Positions 52,292 to 60,693 of a stretch of 64,000 nt of DNA are shown here, in pieces. Within the stretch, counting starts at the first letter, position 1; every line of letters begins with the position of its first letter. The notes under the pieces are model-generated. The model did not search any database. It was not told where the DNA came from and saw nothing but the letters and a program-made list of their open reading frames with translations. The translations under genes and the position numbers were made by a program. The stretch covers positions 310,001 to 374,000 of the forward strand of contig NZ_FXTJ01000004.1 of NCBI RefSeq assembly GCF_900182545.1, given 5' to 3'. The DNA comes from Geodermatophilus aquaeductus (lineage in GTDB: Bacteria; Actinomycetota; Actinomycetes; Mycobacteriales; Geodermatophilaceae).

Positions 52292-53245
52292 TTACGACCG
52301 GTCCTTGGTGGCAGCCTGCTGCAGCACCGAGAAGACGAGCATGATGAGGGTCAGGAGCAGCGCGAGCGCGGCACCGAAGCCGAAGTTGCTCAGCGCGAAG
52401 GTCTCCTTGTAGACCTGTGTGGCGAGGGTCTCGGTGGCTCCGGCCGGACCGCCGCCGGTGAGGGCCATGACCTGGTCGAACACCCGCAGTCCCTGGATGA
52501 GCATGAGCGTCGACGCGATCGCCACCGACGGGCGGATCGAGGGCAGCGTGATGTGGCGGAAGCGCCGCCACGTGCTGGCGCCGTCGAGGGCCGCGGCCTC
52601 CTCGATCTCCATGGGCACGGTGGCCAGCCCGGCCAGGTAGATCACCATGACCATCCCGGTCGTCTGCCAGGACATGACGACGAGCACCGCCCACAGCGCC
52701 AGCGTCGGGTCGGCCAGCCACGTCCTCGGCTCCGCGCCGAACCAGGCGAGCACGCCGTTGAGCGGGCCGTTGAAGTCGAAGATGAACTTCCAGATGTAGG
52801 AGACCGCCAGCGGACTCAGCACCACCGGCATGAAGAACAGCACCCGGAGCACGTAGCGCGTCTTCAGCGACCGGTTGAGCGCCAGGGCCAGGAGGAGGCC
52901 GAAGACGTTCGTGGCGATCAGGAAGCCGAAGGCGAGGAACAGGGTGTTCTTCAGGGACCCGATCAGCGCCGGGTCCTCGAGGATGCGGCGGAAGTTGTCG
53001 AGGCCGACGAAGTCGAAGTCGCCGATCCCCGTCCAGTTCGTGAAGGCGTAGAACGCCCCGCCGGCCGTCGCGACGTAGTGGATGAGGAGCACGGCCAGGA
53101 CGGCCGGCAGCGCCCACCACCAGCGCCCGTAGGAGATCAGGGGCCGGCTGCGCCGGGGGCGGGCGGGCTGCCCGCCCCCGGCGGCCGGGGCCGTCCCCCG
53201 GACCAGCGCACCGGTGTCCTGCGGAGTGCCCATGGTTGCGGTCAT
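52292..53245 (-). CDS. ABC sugar transporter permease, MalF type
   Basis: A 317-residue permease with six membrane segments and the EAA loop 'EIEEAAALDGASTWRRFRHITLPSI'. The proline/arginine-rich N-terminal 35 residues are cytoplasmic. A start at an internal ATG (53233) is also possible. Together with the MalG-type protein it forms the channel of a CUT1-type importer for oligosaccharides or glycosides. It lies 66 bases after the binding-protein gene. Confidence 0.9.
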   Translation of the reverse strand: MTATMGTPQDTGALVRGTAPAAGGGQPARPRRSRPLISYGRWWWALPAVLAVLLIHYVATAGGAFYAFTNWTGIGDFDFVGLDNFRRILEDPALIGSLKNTLFLAFGFLIATNVFGLLLALALNRSLKTRYVLRVLFFMPVVLSPLAVSYIWKFIFDFNGPLNGVLAWFGAEPRTWLADPTLALWAVLVVMSWQTTGMVMVIYLAGLATVPMEIEEAAALDGASTWRRFRHITLPSIRPSVAIASTLMLIQGLRVFDQVMALTGGGPAGATETLATQVYKETFALSNFGFGAALALLLTLIMLVFSVLQQAATKDRS

Positions 53246-53311
53246 CGTCAGTCCCTCGGTGCGGTCCGGAGGTGCGGTGGGGAGATCGTGTCCGGGCTCA
53301 GCCGGCCCGGG

Positions 53312-54613
53312 TCACTGGTCCCAGGCCTGATCGATGCCCTCGAGCACCGACTGGACGTCGCCCTGGCCGGCGAGCAGGCCCTGGACGCCGGTCGACAGCG
53401 CGTCGTAGACGCCCGGGTTGGGCCACGCCAGGTTCGGCAGCGGCGCGTAGTCGCCGTTCTCGAGCAGGTCGGCGACCGGCTCGTAGACCGGCGAGAGGTT
53501 CTCGTCCGGGCCGGTGATGGCGACCCCGCCCTGCAGCTCGGTGAAGCGGGCGGCGTTCTCCGGCTCGGCCATCCAGGCGAGGAAGTCCTGCGCGGCCTCC
53601 TTGGCGCCCTCGTCGGACGAGGCGTTGATCGACAGCGCGTAGTTCGGGCTGGCGAGCAGGTACGACTCACCGCCGTCGGCCGGGGGGAACGGCTGCACCT
53701 GCAGCTCGAGGCCCGGGGTGGCCTTGGCCAGCTCGGTGGCCGCGGCACCGGGGACGAAGGCGCCCAGCGAGGTGCCCTGGGTGAGGCCCTGGGTGATGGC
53801 GTCGAACCCGCCGCCGGCCGCGCCCTGCTGGAAGCAGCCGGCCTCGTTCATGTCGACGATGGTCTGCAGCGTGGCCTGCCAGCCCTCGCTGTCGGCGAAG
53901 CTGACGTCACCGGCCGTCCGCTGCTCGTTCCAGTCCGGCGTCTCGGCGTAGACCCGGGTGGCCGAGATGGCCATCGCCATGAGGCCCATGTTCGGCGGCG
54001 CGGACCCCGCGACGGCCAGGAAGGACTTCCCGTCCTCGGCGAGGGTGCCGCAGGCGTCGAGCATGGCGGACTCGTCGGCGGGGACGTCCACGCCGGTGTC
54101 GGACGCGGCACCGGTGTTCCAGACCACGCCGACGGGGATGATGTCGGTCGGCTGGGCGTAGGTCTTGCCGTCGATCTGGAACAGCGACTCGTTGCCCTCG
54201 GGGATGAGGGACGCCGACTCGTCGCCGAGCTCCTCGATGTAGCCGGCCTCGGCCAGCGGTAGCACGGCGTTGGCGTTGCCGGCACCGGGCGAGAACATCA
54301 TGACGTCGGGGGCGTTGCCGCCCTGCAGCTGCGTGCGCATCGTCAGGCCGTAGCTGTCCGGGGGCAGGCCCTGCGTCTCGATCTGGACGCCGGACTCCTC
54401 GGCGTACTCGTCGGCCAGGAGCTGCCAGGGGTTCTGCTGTCCGCCGGAGGCGTTCTCGAAGGCGAACGTGAAGCTGTCCGCGGATCCGCTGGAGCCGTCC
54501 GAGCCGCTGGCCTCGTCCCCACCGCCACAGGCGGCGAGCGTCAGCGCGCTCAGTGCCGGAACGGCGGCGAGGACGCCGATGCGGCGGAGCCCCCGGTGGC
54601 GGTGCTGGGTCAT
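53312..54613 (-). CDS. ABC sugar transporter substrate-binding lipoprotein (SBP_bac_1 family)
   Basis: A 433-residue lipoprotein: basic start, hydrophobic core and lipobox 'LTLAAC', Cys29, then a Gly/Ser/Asp tether. The mature domain has 'FENASGGQQNPWQLLADEYAEESGVQIE', the start of family 1 sugar-binding proteins, and 'NAPDVMMFSPGAG'. ATG 54613 is preceded by GAAAGG; the open frame runs on to 54760 but would cover the promoter. It is the first gene of the importer unit and carries the island operator. Confidence 0.9.
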   Translation of the reverse strand: MTQHRHRGLRRIGVLAAVPALSALTLAACGGGDEASGSDGSSGSADSFTFAFENASGGQQNPWQLLADEYAEESGVQIETQGLPPDSYGLTMRTQLQGGNAPDVMMFSPGAGNANAVLPLAEAGYIEELGDESASLIPEGNESLFQIDGKTYAQPTDIIPVGVVWNTGAASDTGVDVPADESAMLDACGTLAEDGKSFLAVAGSAPPNMGLMAMAISATRVYAETPDWNEQRTAGDVSFADSEGWQATLQTIVDMNEAGCFQQGAAGGGFDAITQGLTQGTSLGAFVPGAAATELAKATPGLELQVQPFPPADGGESYLLASPNYALSINASSDEGAKEAAQDFLAWMAEPENAARFTELQGGVAITGPDENLSPVYEPVADLLENGDYAPLPNLAWPNPGVYDALSTGVQGLLAGQGDVQSVLEGIDQAWDQ

Positions 54614-54714
54614 GTGGATGCCTTTCGGAGCGGGTCCGGCGACCGGACGACGACTGCGACGGTGGGTCCGAGCACCACGTCCGGCCTGTGATCCGTTCAC
54701 GTGATGGCAACCAC

Positions 54715-54744
54715 ATACTTCTGCCAGTCTGCGGAAGAAGTCAA
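54715..54744 (-). promoter_or_regulatory. Promoter and operator (9-7-9 inverted repeat) of the sugar ABC transporter
   Basis: On the minus strand TTGACT (54744-54739) and AAGTAT (54720-54715) are 18 bases apart. Half-sites ACTTCTGCC (54717-54725) and GGAAGAAGT (54733-54741) form a 9-7-9 inverted repeat inside the promoter. The same boxes and spacing occur at 51321-51350, so both units should answer to one regulator. The 230-base gap to the ROK gene holds nothing else clear. Confidence 0.65.
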
Positions 54745-54842
54745 TGCAACCGGGACGCAACCTCGCTGATGCGCGGCATCAGCCCTGCTGATGACCTGGA
54801 CCACACTGCGGCCGGCCGAATTCCGGGGCGACGGGGTCCGGG

Positions 54843-56129
54843 TCAGGCGGGGAGACGCACCTCGGCGGACGCGACCTCGGGGAGCCCCGAGGGGGACCCG
54901 TGCGCCAGCCACAGCGGCAGCCGGGCGGGTGAGAAGACGTTGTCGAGCACCAGGTGGACCGCGCCGGCGAGACCGGCGGCCTCCCCCAGCGTCGACGGCT
55001 CGATGCGCAGCGTGCGGGTGGCCAGCGGCAGAGAGCGCCGGTAGACCGACTCCCGGATCGCCGCGAGGACGTGGTCCCCGGCGTGGACGACACCGCCCCC
55101 GAGGACGACGAGTCCGGGGTTGTAGAAGCTCACGAGGGTGGCCAGCGTGGCGCCCACCAGACGTCCTGCCCGGGCCAGCACGGCCCGTGCCGCCGGGTCG
55201 CCGCGCTCCGCCGCGGCCGTCACGTCGGCTGCCGTCAGACTCCCGCGGGCGGCGAGCAACTCGGCCAGGACCGGGCTGCTCCCGCCCTCGGCCAGCCGAC
55301 GCCCCTCCCGGGCGAGTGCGTCACCGCCGGCCACGGCCTCCAGGCAGCCGACGTTGCCGCACCGGCAGACGACCGTGTCGGCCTCGGCGACCGCGACGTG
55401 TCCGACGTCGCCGGCGCACCCGTTCACCCCGCGGTGGACCCGCCCCCCGGAGACCAGGCCCGCGCCGATGCCGGTGCCGATCTTGACGTAGAGCAGGTCA
55501 CCCACCGCGGCGGCGGCCGGGTTGGCGCGCAGCTCCCCGAGGGCCAGCACGTTGACGTCGTTGTCCACCCACACCGGCGCACCGAAACGGGCGGACAGCC
55601 GCTCACGGATCGGGTGGCCGTCCCAGCCGGGCATGATCGGCGGGGCGACGGGGCGGGAGGTGGCGAACTCCACGGGACCGGGGACGCCGATCCCGACGCC
55701 CCACACCGGAGGCGGGTCGTCCAGAGCGTCGAGGAGCACGGTGAGCAGGTGCTCGGCCCGCCCGAGCACGACATCGGGCCCGTCGGAGACGTCGATCGGC
55801 TCGCGGACCTCCGTCAGCACCGCGCCGGTGAGATCGGCCAGGCCCACCGCCATGCCGGTCGCCCCGATGTCGACTCCGGCGACGAGCCCCGCGGCGGCCC
55901 GCAGACGCAGCAGGCGTGGGGCCCGCCCGCCGTTGGACGGCGCGCGCCCGTCCTGGACGACGAGCCCGGCCCCTTCCAGCCGGGCCACCCGCTGGGCGAC
56001 CACCGTCCTGCCGAGTCCCAGCCGCCGCGCGATCTGCGTCTGGGTCACGCCGGCGCCGGCGCGGATGGCCTCCAGGACCGCGACCAGTCCGTCCGTCCGC
56101 TCACCGGCCATGGCCCGCCGCACCTCCAT
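54843..56129 (-). CDS. ROK-family transcriptional regulator
   Basis: A 428-residue regulator (422 if the ATG at 56111 is used). The winged helix lies at residues 15-75 ('TQTQIARRLGLGRTVVAQRVARLE'). The ROK domain has 'VDIGATGMAVG', close to the DxGxT phosphate motif, 'GDVGHVAV' and the zinc motif 'CRCGNVGCLEA'. It is similar to the ROK protein of the first island (shared 'PPIMPGWDG' and 'VWVDNDVN' segments). A weaker copy of the 9-7-9 repeat lies upstream, indicating autoregulation. It is the best candidate to control the sugar ABC unit and the CarBC/GMC operon. Confidence 0.85.
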   Translation of the reverse strand: MEVRRAMAGERTDGLVAVLEAIRAGAGVTQTQIARRLGLGRTVVAQRVARLEGAGLVVQDGRAPSNGGRAPRLLRLRAAAGLVAGVDIGATGMAVGLADLTGAVLTEVREPIDVSDGPDVVLGRAEHLLTVLLDALDDPPPVWGVGIGVPGPVEFATSRPVAPPIMPGWDGHPIRERLSARFGAPVWVDNDVNVLALGELRANPAAAAVGDLLYVKIGTGIGAGLVSGGRVHRGVNGCAGDVGHVAVAEADTVVCRCGNVGCLEAVAGGDALAREGRRLAEGGSSPVLAELLAARGSLTAADVTAAAERGDPAARAVLARAGRLVGATLATLVSFYNPGLVVLGGGVVHAGDHVLAAIRESVYRRSLPLATRTLRIEPSTLGEAAGLAGAVHLVLDNVFSPARLPLWLAHGSPSGLPEVASAEVRLPA

Positions 56130-56164
56130 CGCGCCGTGCGCGCTCCGGTACGGAGAGTAGACCG

Positions 56165-56189
56165 ACTTTGGTCGGTTCGCGGAAGAAGT
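56165..56189. promoter_or_regulatory. Weaker 9-7-9 inverted repeat upstream of the ROK gene
   Basis: ACTTTGGTC (56165-56173) and GGAAGAAGT (56181-56189) are spaced by seven bases, as in the two strong sites. The right half-site is identical to that of the ABC promoter; the left matches less well. It lies about 36 bases upstream of the ROK start, a sensible autoregulatory position. Confidence 0.45.
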
Positions 56190-56214
56190 CGCCGGAGTGC
56201 AGGACGGCGCCGGC

Positions 56215-57483
56215 TCAGGCCGGCAGGCCCTGCTCCTCGACCAATGACTGCGCCGCCCCGACCGCCCGGGCGTCGAGCACCCTCGGCAGGTGCTCGGGAC
56301 TGAAGAGCTCGCCGAGTGCGAACTCCACGGCTCCGGTGATCCCGGCGATCTCCTGGTCGAACGCCGACGGCTCGACGCGCAGGTCCCGGGTCACCGCCGG
56401 CAGCGCCGACCGGTAGATCTCCTCGCGGATCGCCGCCAGCACGTGGGCGCGCGCCCGGGCGATGCCGCCGCCGACGACCACCAGATCAGGGTCGAACACG
56501 TTGACCAGCGTCGCCAGGCTGCGCCCCAGCAGCACCGCCGCCCGGTGCAGCAGGGCCCGGGCGGCCGCGTCGCCGAAACCGGCTGCCTCGGTGACGTCGC
56601 TCGGACGGATCCGACCCGTTCGTTCGAGGACGTCGGCGAGTGCCGGGCTCTGCCCGGTCTCGGCGAGCAGCCGCCCGTCCCGCGCCAGCGCCGCGCCACC
56701 GGCAACCGCATCGAGGCAGCCGGTCTTGCCGCAGCGGCAGACGACGTCACCCGCGCCCGGTACGGGGACGTGGTCGATGGCGCCCGCGAGACCGTGCGCC
56801 CCCCGGTGGATGCGGCCGCCCACGACCACCGCCGCGCCGATGCCGTAGCCCCCGCCCAGGTAGACCATGTGCTGGGACCGCGCGGCAACCGGGTTCACCC
56901 TCCGCTCCCCCAGGGCCGAGAGGTTCGTGCGGTTGTCCATCCACACGGGGACCCCGAAGCGGTCGGTCAGCCGCTGGCGGGTCGGATGACGACTCCACTC
57001 GGGCATGGTCGGCAGGGCGGCGGGACCGCCGTCGGCGTAGGCCACCGGTCCCGGCATGCCGATCCCGAACGACCACAGGCTCCGGTGGGCGCCGACCCCC
57101 TCGACGAGCTCGCCGGCCAGCTCCTCGACCGCGCCCACCACGGCGTCCGGCCCGTCGACGACGTCGATCTCCCGGTGGCGGGTGTCCAACAGGTTCCCCG
57201 CGAGGTCCGCCACCCCGACCACGAGCTCGTTGGTGGCGATGTCGGCCCCCAGCACGTACCCGGCCTCGGCGTGGAGCCGCAGCCGGCGCGGCGCCCGGCC
57301 CCCGGTGGAGGGCCCGAACCCGTCCGAGACGACCAGGCCGGCCGCCTCCAGCTCAGCCACGCGCTGCGCCACCACACTCCGGCCGAGGCCCACCCGCTCG
57401 ACGATCATCGGCTGGGTGGTGTCCGCCGAGCCGCGGATGGCGCCGAGCACAGCCGCGAGCCCCGCATAGCGATCGATCGGCAC
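56215..57483 (-). CDS. ROK-family transcriptional regulator, atypical
   Basis: A 422-residue ROK protein next to and in line with the previous one. The winged helix ('PMIVERVGLGRSVVAQRVAELE') and zinc motif 'CRCGKTGCLDA' are kept, but kinase-type motifs are lost: DxGxT reads 'ADIATNELV', the DND sugar-contact motif reads 'DNRTN', and 'GAIDHV' replaces GExGH. It should bind DNA and perhaps a different ligand, without kinase activity. GTG 57483 is the only start near the HTH. Its targets are not evident, and none of the operators noted here lies directly in front of it. Confidence 0.8.
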   Translation of the reverse strand: MPIDRYAGLAAVLGAIRGSADTTQPMIVERVGLGRSVVAQRVAELEAAGLVVSDGFGPSTGGRAPRRLRLHAEAGYVLGADIATNELVVGVADLAGNLLDTRHREIDVVDGPDAVVGAVEELAGELVEGVGAHRSLWSFGIGMPGPVAYADGGPAALPTMPEWSRHPTRQRLTDRFGVPVWMDNRTNLSALGERRVNPVAARSQHMVYLGGGYGIGAAVVVGGRIHRGAHGLAGAIDHVPVPGAGDVVCRCGKTGCLDAVAGGAALARDGRLLAETGQSPALADVLERTGRIRPSDVTEAAGFGDAAARALLHRAAVLLGRSLATLVNVFDPDLVVVGGGIARARAHVLAAIREEIYRSALPAVTRDLRVEPSAFDQEIAGITGAVEFALGELFSPEHLPRVLDARAVGAAQSLVEEQGLPA

Positions 57484-57675
57484 GTCTGGGTCTCCTTCAG
57501 GCCGGTGTCGACCACCATCATCCTGCGGCGGCGGCAGCGCGCGACCCCCACGCCACCGGATCGTCCCGACGGGTCACCCCGCCGGGCGGGATCGCCGGTC
57601 CCCGCGCCCCCGTGCTGCCACAGGCGGCACGGATCCCCCGCACCGTCGCCCCGGCGCGCTGCCGTCGGCCACTGT

Positions 57676-57688
57676 CCCGGCAGGGAGG
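57676..57688 (+). promoter_or_regulatory. Shared motif upstream of the SpoIIE phosphatase gene
   Basis: CCCGGCAGGGAGG lies 72 bases before the start of the phosphatase gene. An almost identical 13-mer (59914-59926) lies 61 bases before the next gene, which suggests a common promoter or operator. It is the only notable element in the 276-base gap 57484-57759. Confidence 0.3.
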
Positions 57689-57759
57689 CGCCTGGCATGG
57701 TTGGGCAGAGGTGCTCCCGTCGAGCAGGCGCGGGACCCTCGTCCGTGGCGGAGGCCCCG

Positions 57760-59844
57760 ATGACACGCCTGCCCGTGCCCTGGCGGCTGGTCCTCGTGGT
57801 GGCCGCCTGCTACGCCGCGGGGTCGCTGTCCTCCTTCCTACTCTTCGCCTCCTCGAGCACGGGCGCGGTCCTGTTCCTGCCGGCCGGGGTCACCCTCTCC
57901 GCGCTGGTCCTCACCGACCGGCGCAGGTGGCCGTGGATCCTGGCCACCGCCGCGCTCGTCGAGCTGGTCGTCGACCGCAGCCAGGGCATCGGCCCCGTCG
58001 CGGTGTGGGGGTTCGTCCTGGCCAACACGGCCGAGCCCCTGGTCGGCGCGAGCCTGCTGCGCCGGTTCGCCCCCTCCCCCGACCTCAGCCGCCGCCGGGA
58101 CCTGGGCGCCTTCCTGCTCTGCGGCGTGCTGGCCGGCCCGCTCGTGGGCGCGCTCGTCGGCTCGGTGACCATCCACGTGTCGCAGGGCCCGGACGTCCTC
58201 GACGGTCTCCTGCCGTTCTGGGCGGGTGACGGTCTCGGCGCGCTCACCGTGGGCGGCGCCGTGCTGACCTGGCGGCTCGACCGCGGCCGGTCCGGCGCCC
58301 CCGGCCCGCTCCTGCGGGCGGTGCTCCTGCTGCTGACCGCCGTGGTGACCGCGGCCGTCTTCTGGCCGGACGCCGTCCCCCTGGCCTACCTGACGCTGCC
58401 GTGGCTGTTCTGGCTGGCCGTCCGGTACGGGGTCGCCGTCGTCACCGAGGCCGGGCTGGTGGTCGCGGTCACCGCCAACGTGATGACCGTGCTGGGGCGC
58501 GGCCCGTGGGCCCGGCTCAGCGACTCGCCGCGCATGGAGGCCGCCGTCCTGCAGGTGTTCATCGCCGTGGCGGTCCTCGGCGCCTGGCTGCTGGCCGTGG
58601 AGATCGCCGAGCGCGAGCGCGCCCGGGGGGCGTCCCGGCGGGAGACCGCCGCCCGGCGCCGGGTGGAGGCACTGCAGGAGGTGACCGCCGGCCTGGCCAC
58701 CGCGGCGACCACCGACGCGATCGCCGAGGTGCTGGTCCGCTCCGGCATCGGCCTGCTCGCCGACGCCGGCGCCGTCGGGATCACCACCGCCGACGGCACC
58801 CGGCTGCGCGTCTGGACGACGTCCGGGCAGGTGGGCGACCTGCCGCTGGACGACCTCTCGGCACTGGCGACCGCCGCGCGACGCCACGCCCCGGTGCGGT
58901 CCTGGTCGCCCTCCGCGCTGGCGGTGCCGGCCCGGGCCGCCGGCCGGACGTTCGGGGCCCTGGAGTTCCGGTTCGCCGACGAGGCCGCGGTCGACGACGA
59001 CGGAGCCGCGATGGCCCGCACGCTGGCCGAGCTCATGGCGCCGGCGCTGCACCGGGCGCGGCTGTACGAGGAGGAGCGGGAGGCGGCCCACCAGCTGCAG
59101 CGGGCGTTCCTGCCGGCCGTGCCCGACGAGCTGCCCGGGGTGGGGTTCGCCGGCTGCTACCTCCCGGCCGACCAGCAGCACGACATCGGCGGTGACTGGT
59201 ACGACGCCTTCCCGCTGCCCGGCGGCCGGGTCGGGTTCGCCGTCGGCGACGTCGTCGGGCACGACCTGCGGGCCGCGGCCGCGATGGGGCGGCTGCACGC
59301 GGCGCTGCGCGTCCTGGCCTGCGAGCTGCACGAGGGGCCGGCCGCGGTCCTCGAGGCGCTGGACCGGGCGTCGTCGGCGATCCCCGGCGCGGCGCTGGCC
59401 ACCATCGGCTACGGCGAGTACGACCCGGTCACCGGCCGGCTCTGCTACGCCTGCGCCGGCCACCCGCCGCCGCTGCTGGTCACCGGCTCCTCCGCCGGGT
59501 ACCTCGCCGGCGGCCGGTCCCGGCCGCTCGCCACCGCCACGGGACCCCGCCCGCAGGCCACGGTCGACGTCCCGCCCGGGTCGATGCTGGTCTGGTACTC
59601 CGACGGGCTCGTCGAGCGCCGCGACGACGACCTCGACGCCGGGCTCGACCGGCTGGCGGCGGTCGCCTCCGGGCTCGACGGTGCCGACCCCCGGGTCTGG
59701 TGCGACACCGTGCTGCACGAGCTGACCGCCGGACAACGGCTGCGCGACGACGTCGTGGTCGTCTGCCTGCGGATGCAGTCCCCCGCATCCGCCGCCGTCC
59801 TGCTCCCGGTGCGGGCGGCCGTGGTCCCGTCCCTGCCCGGCTGA
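57760..59844 (+). CDS. Membrane-bound PP2C/SpoIIE-type phosphatase with MASE1 sensor
   Basis: A 694-residue signalling protein. Residues 1-290 form a MASE1 domain with about eight membrane helices ('FLPAGVTLSALVLTDRRRWPWI' region). A GAF-like domain occupies residues 310-440, and residues 455-680 a SpoIIE/RsbU phosphatase domain with metal-binding 'DIGGDWYDAF', 'GDVVGHDLRAAAAMGRL' and 'LVWYSDGLVERRD'. ATG 57760 follows GGAGG. Such proteins dephosphorylate anti-sigma-factor antagonists to start stress responses. No partner gene is adjacent. Confidence 0.9.
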   Translation: MTRLPVPWRLVLVVAACYAAGSLSSFLLFASSSTGAVLFLPAGVTLSALVLTDRRRWPWILATAALVELVVDRSQGIGPVAVWGFVLANTAEPLVGASLLRRFAPSPDLSRRRDLGAFLLCGVLAGPLVGALVGSVTIHVSQGPDVLDGLLPFWAGDGLGALTVGGAVLTWRLDRGRSGAPGPLLRAVLLLLTAVVTAAVFWPDAVPLAYLTLPWLFWLAVRYGVAVVTEAGLVVAVTANVMTVLGRGPWARLSDSPRMEAAVLQVFIAVAVLGAWLLAVEIAERERARGASRRETAARRRVEALQEVTAGLATAATTDAIAEVLVRSGIGLLADAGAVGITTADGTRLRVWTTSGQVGDLPLDDLSALATAARRHAPVRSWSPSALAVPARAAGRTFGALEFRFADEAAVDDDGAAMARTLAELMAPALHRARLYEEEREAAHQLQRAFLPAVPDELPGVGFAGCYLPADQQHDIGGDWYDAFPLPGGRVGFAVGDVVGHDLRAAAAMGRLHAALRVLACELHEGPAAVLEALDRASSAIPGAALATIGYGEYDPVTGRLCYACAGHPPPLLVTGSSAGYLAGGRSRPLATATGPRPQATVDVPPGSMLVWYSDGLVERRDDDLDAGLDRLAAVASGLDGADPRVWCDTVLHELTAGQRLRDDVVVVCLRMQSPASAAVLLPVRAAVVPSLPG

Positions 59845-59913
59845 CCGCGGCGTGCGGTTCCGGCGCCGCGTCAGGGAGCCTGCGGCCCCGCGCGGAGGGC
59901 CGTTGTCCGGCGT

Positions 59914-59926
59914 CCCGCCAGGGAGG
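59914..59926 (+). promoter_or_regulatory. Shared motif upstream of the ABM-like gene
   Basis: CCCGCCAGGGAGG differs by one base from the motif in front of the SpoIIE phosphatase gene and sits at a similar distance (61 bases) from the downstream start. The function is unknown. The rest of the gap 59845-59986 is GC-rich with a weak hairpin just after the phosphatase gene. Confidence 0.3.
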
Positions 59927-59986
59927 AGGCTCGACCGGTGCGGCGGTGCCGCAGGGGCGTCGCCGCCGGTCCGAGAGGAGGGCGTC

Positions 59987-60613
59987 ATGTACGCCCGATC
60001 CACCACCATCGCCGGGACCCCCGGCTCCCTCGACGACGCCATCGCCTACGTGCGGGACGAGGTCTGGCCGGCCGTGCGGGACATGGACGGCTGCGTCGGC
60101 CTGTCGATGATGTGCGACCGCGAGAGCGGCCGGTGCATCGCGACGTCGGCCTGGGAGGACCAGCAGTCGATGCGGGCCAGCGCCGATCGCGTCGCGCCGA
60201 TGCGCCAGCGCCTGATGGACACCTTCGGGGCCGGCGAGGACCTCGAGGTGCAGGAGTGGGAGATCGCCGTCCTGCACCGCGAGCACGCGGCTGGGGACGG
60301 CGCCTGCGCCCGGATCACCTGGACCCGCGCCGACCCGACGACGGTCGACCAGGTGCTCGACATGTACCGCACCAGCCTGATGCCGCGGATCCAGGAGATG
60401 CCCGGGTTCTGCAGCCTCAGCCTGCTGATCGACCGCGAGAACGGGCGCGCCGTCGGCACCGTCGTCCTCGACGGCCGCACGCACCTGGAGGAGACGCGCG
60501 AACAGGCGCGCACCCTGCGCGAGGAGGCAGTCAGGATCATGGGCATCGACGTCCTCGACGTCGCCGAGATGGAGGTCGTCCTCGCCCACCTGCGGGTACC
60601 CGAGACCGTCTGA
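59987..60613 (+). CDS. ABM-like (dimeric alpha/beta barrel) protein, two repeats
   Basis: A 208-residue protein with two copies of a roughly 95-residue ferredoxin-like unit. Each has a strand-helix start ('AIAYVRDEVWPAVRDMDG' and 'VLDMYRTSLMPRIQEMPG'), a central strand ending in a 'DRESGR' or 'DRENGR' turn, then a helix rich in R/E. This is the build of antibiotic-biosynthesis-monooxygenase-like proteins, many of which have no known enzyme activity. ATG 59987 follows GAGAGGAGG. The shared upstream motif links it to the SpoIIE phosphatase, so it may belong to a stress response. Confidence 0.7.
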   Translation: MYARSTTIAGTPGSLDDAIAYVRDEVWPAVRDMDGCVGLSMMCDRESGRCIATSAWEDQQSMRASADRVAPMRQRLMDTFGAGEDLEVQEWEIAVLHREHAAGDGACARITWTRADPTTVDQVLDMYRTSLMPRIQEMPGFCSLSLLIDRENGRAVGTVVLDGRTHLEETREQARTLREEAVRIMGIDVLDVAEMEVVLAHLRVPETV

Positions 60614-60693
60614 CCCCCGCTGGGGACCGGCGCCGTTCCCGAGCCCGTCGGAGCGGCCCGGCCCGTCGGGCGGACGGTGCCATCCTGGACGCG

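Noticed and set aside
54614-54760. 49-residue upstream extension of the sugar-binding lipoprotein
   Set aside because: It would cover the promoter and operator and put the signal peptide inside the protein. The ATG at 54613 starts a normal lipoprotein signal.
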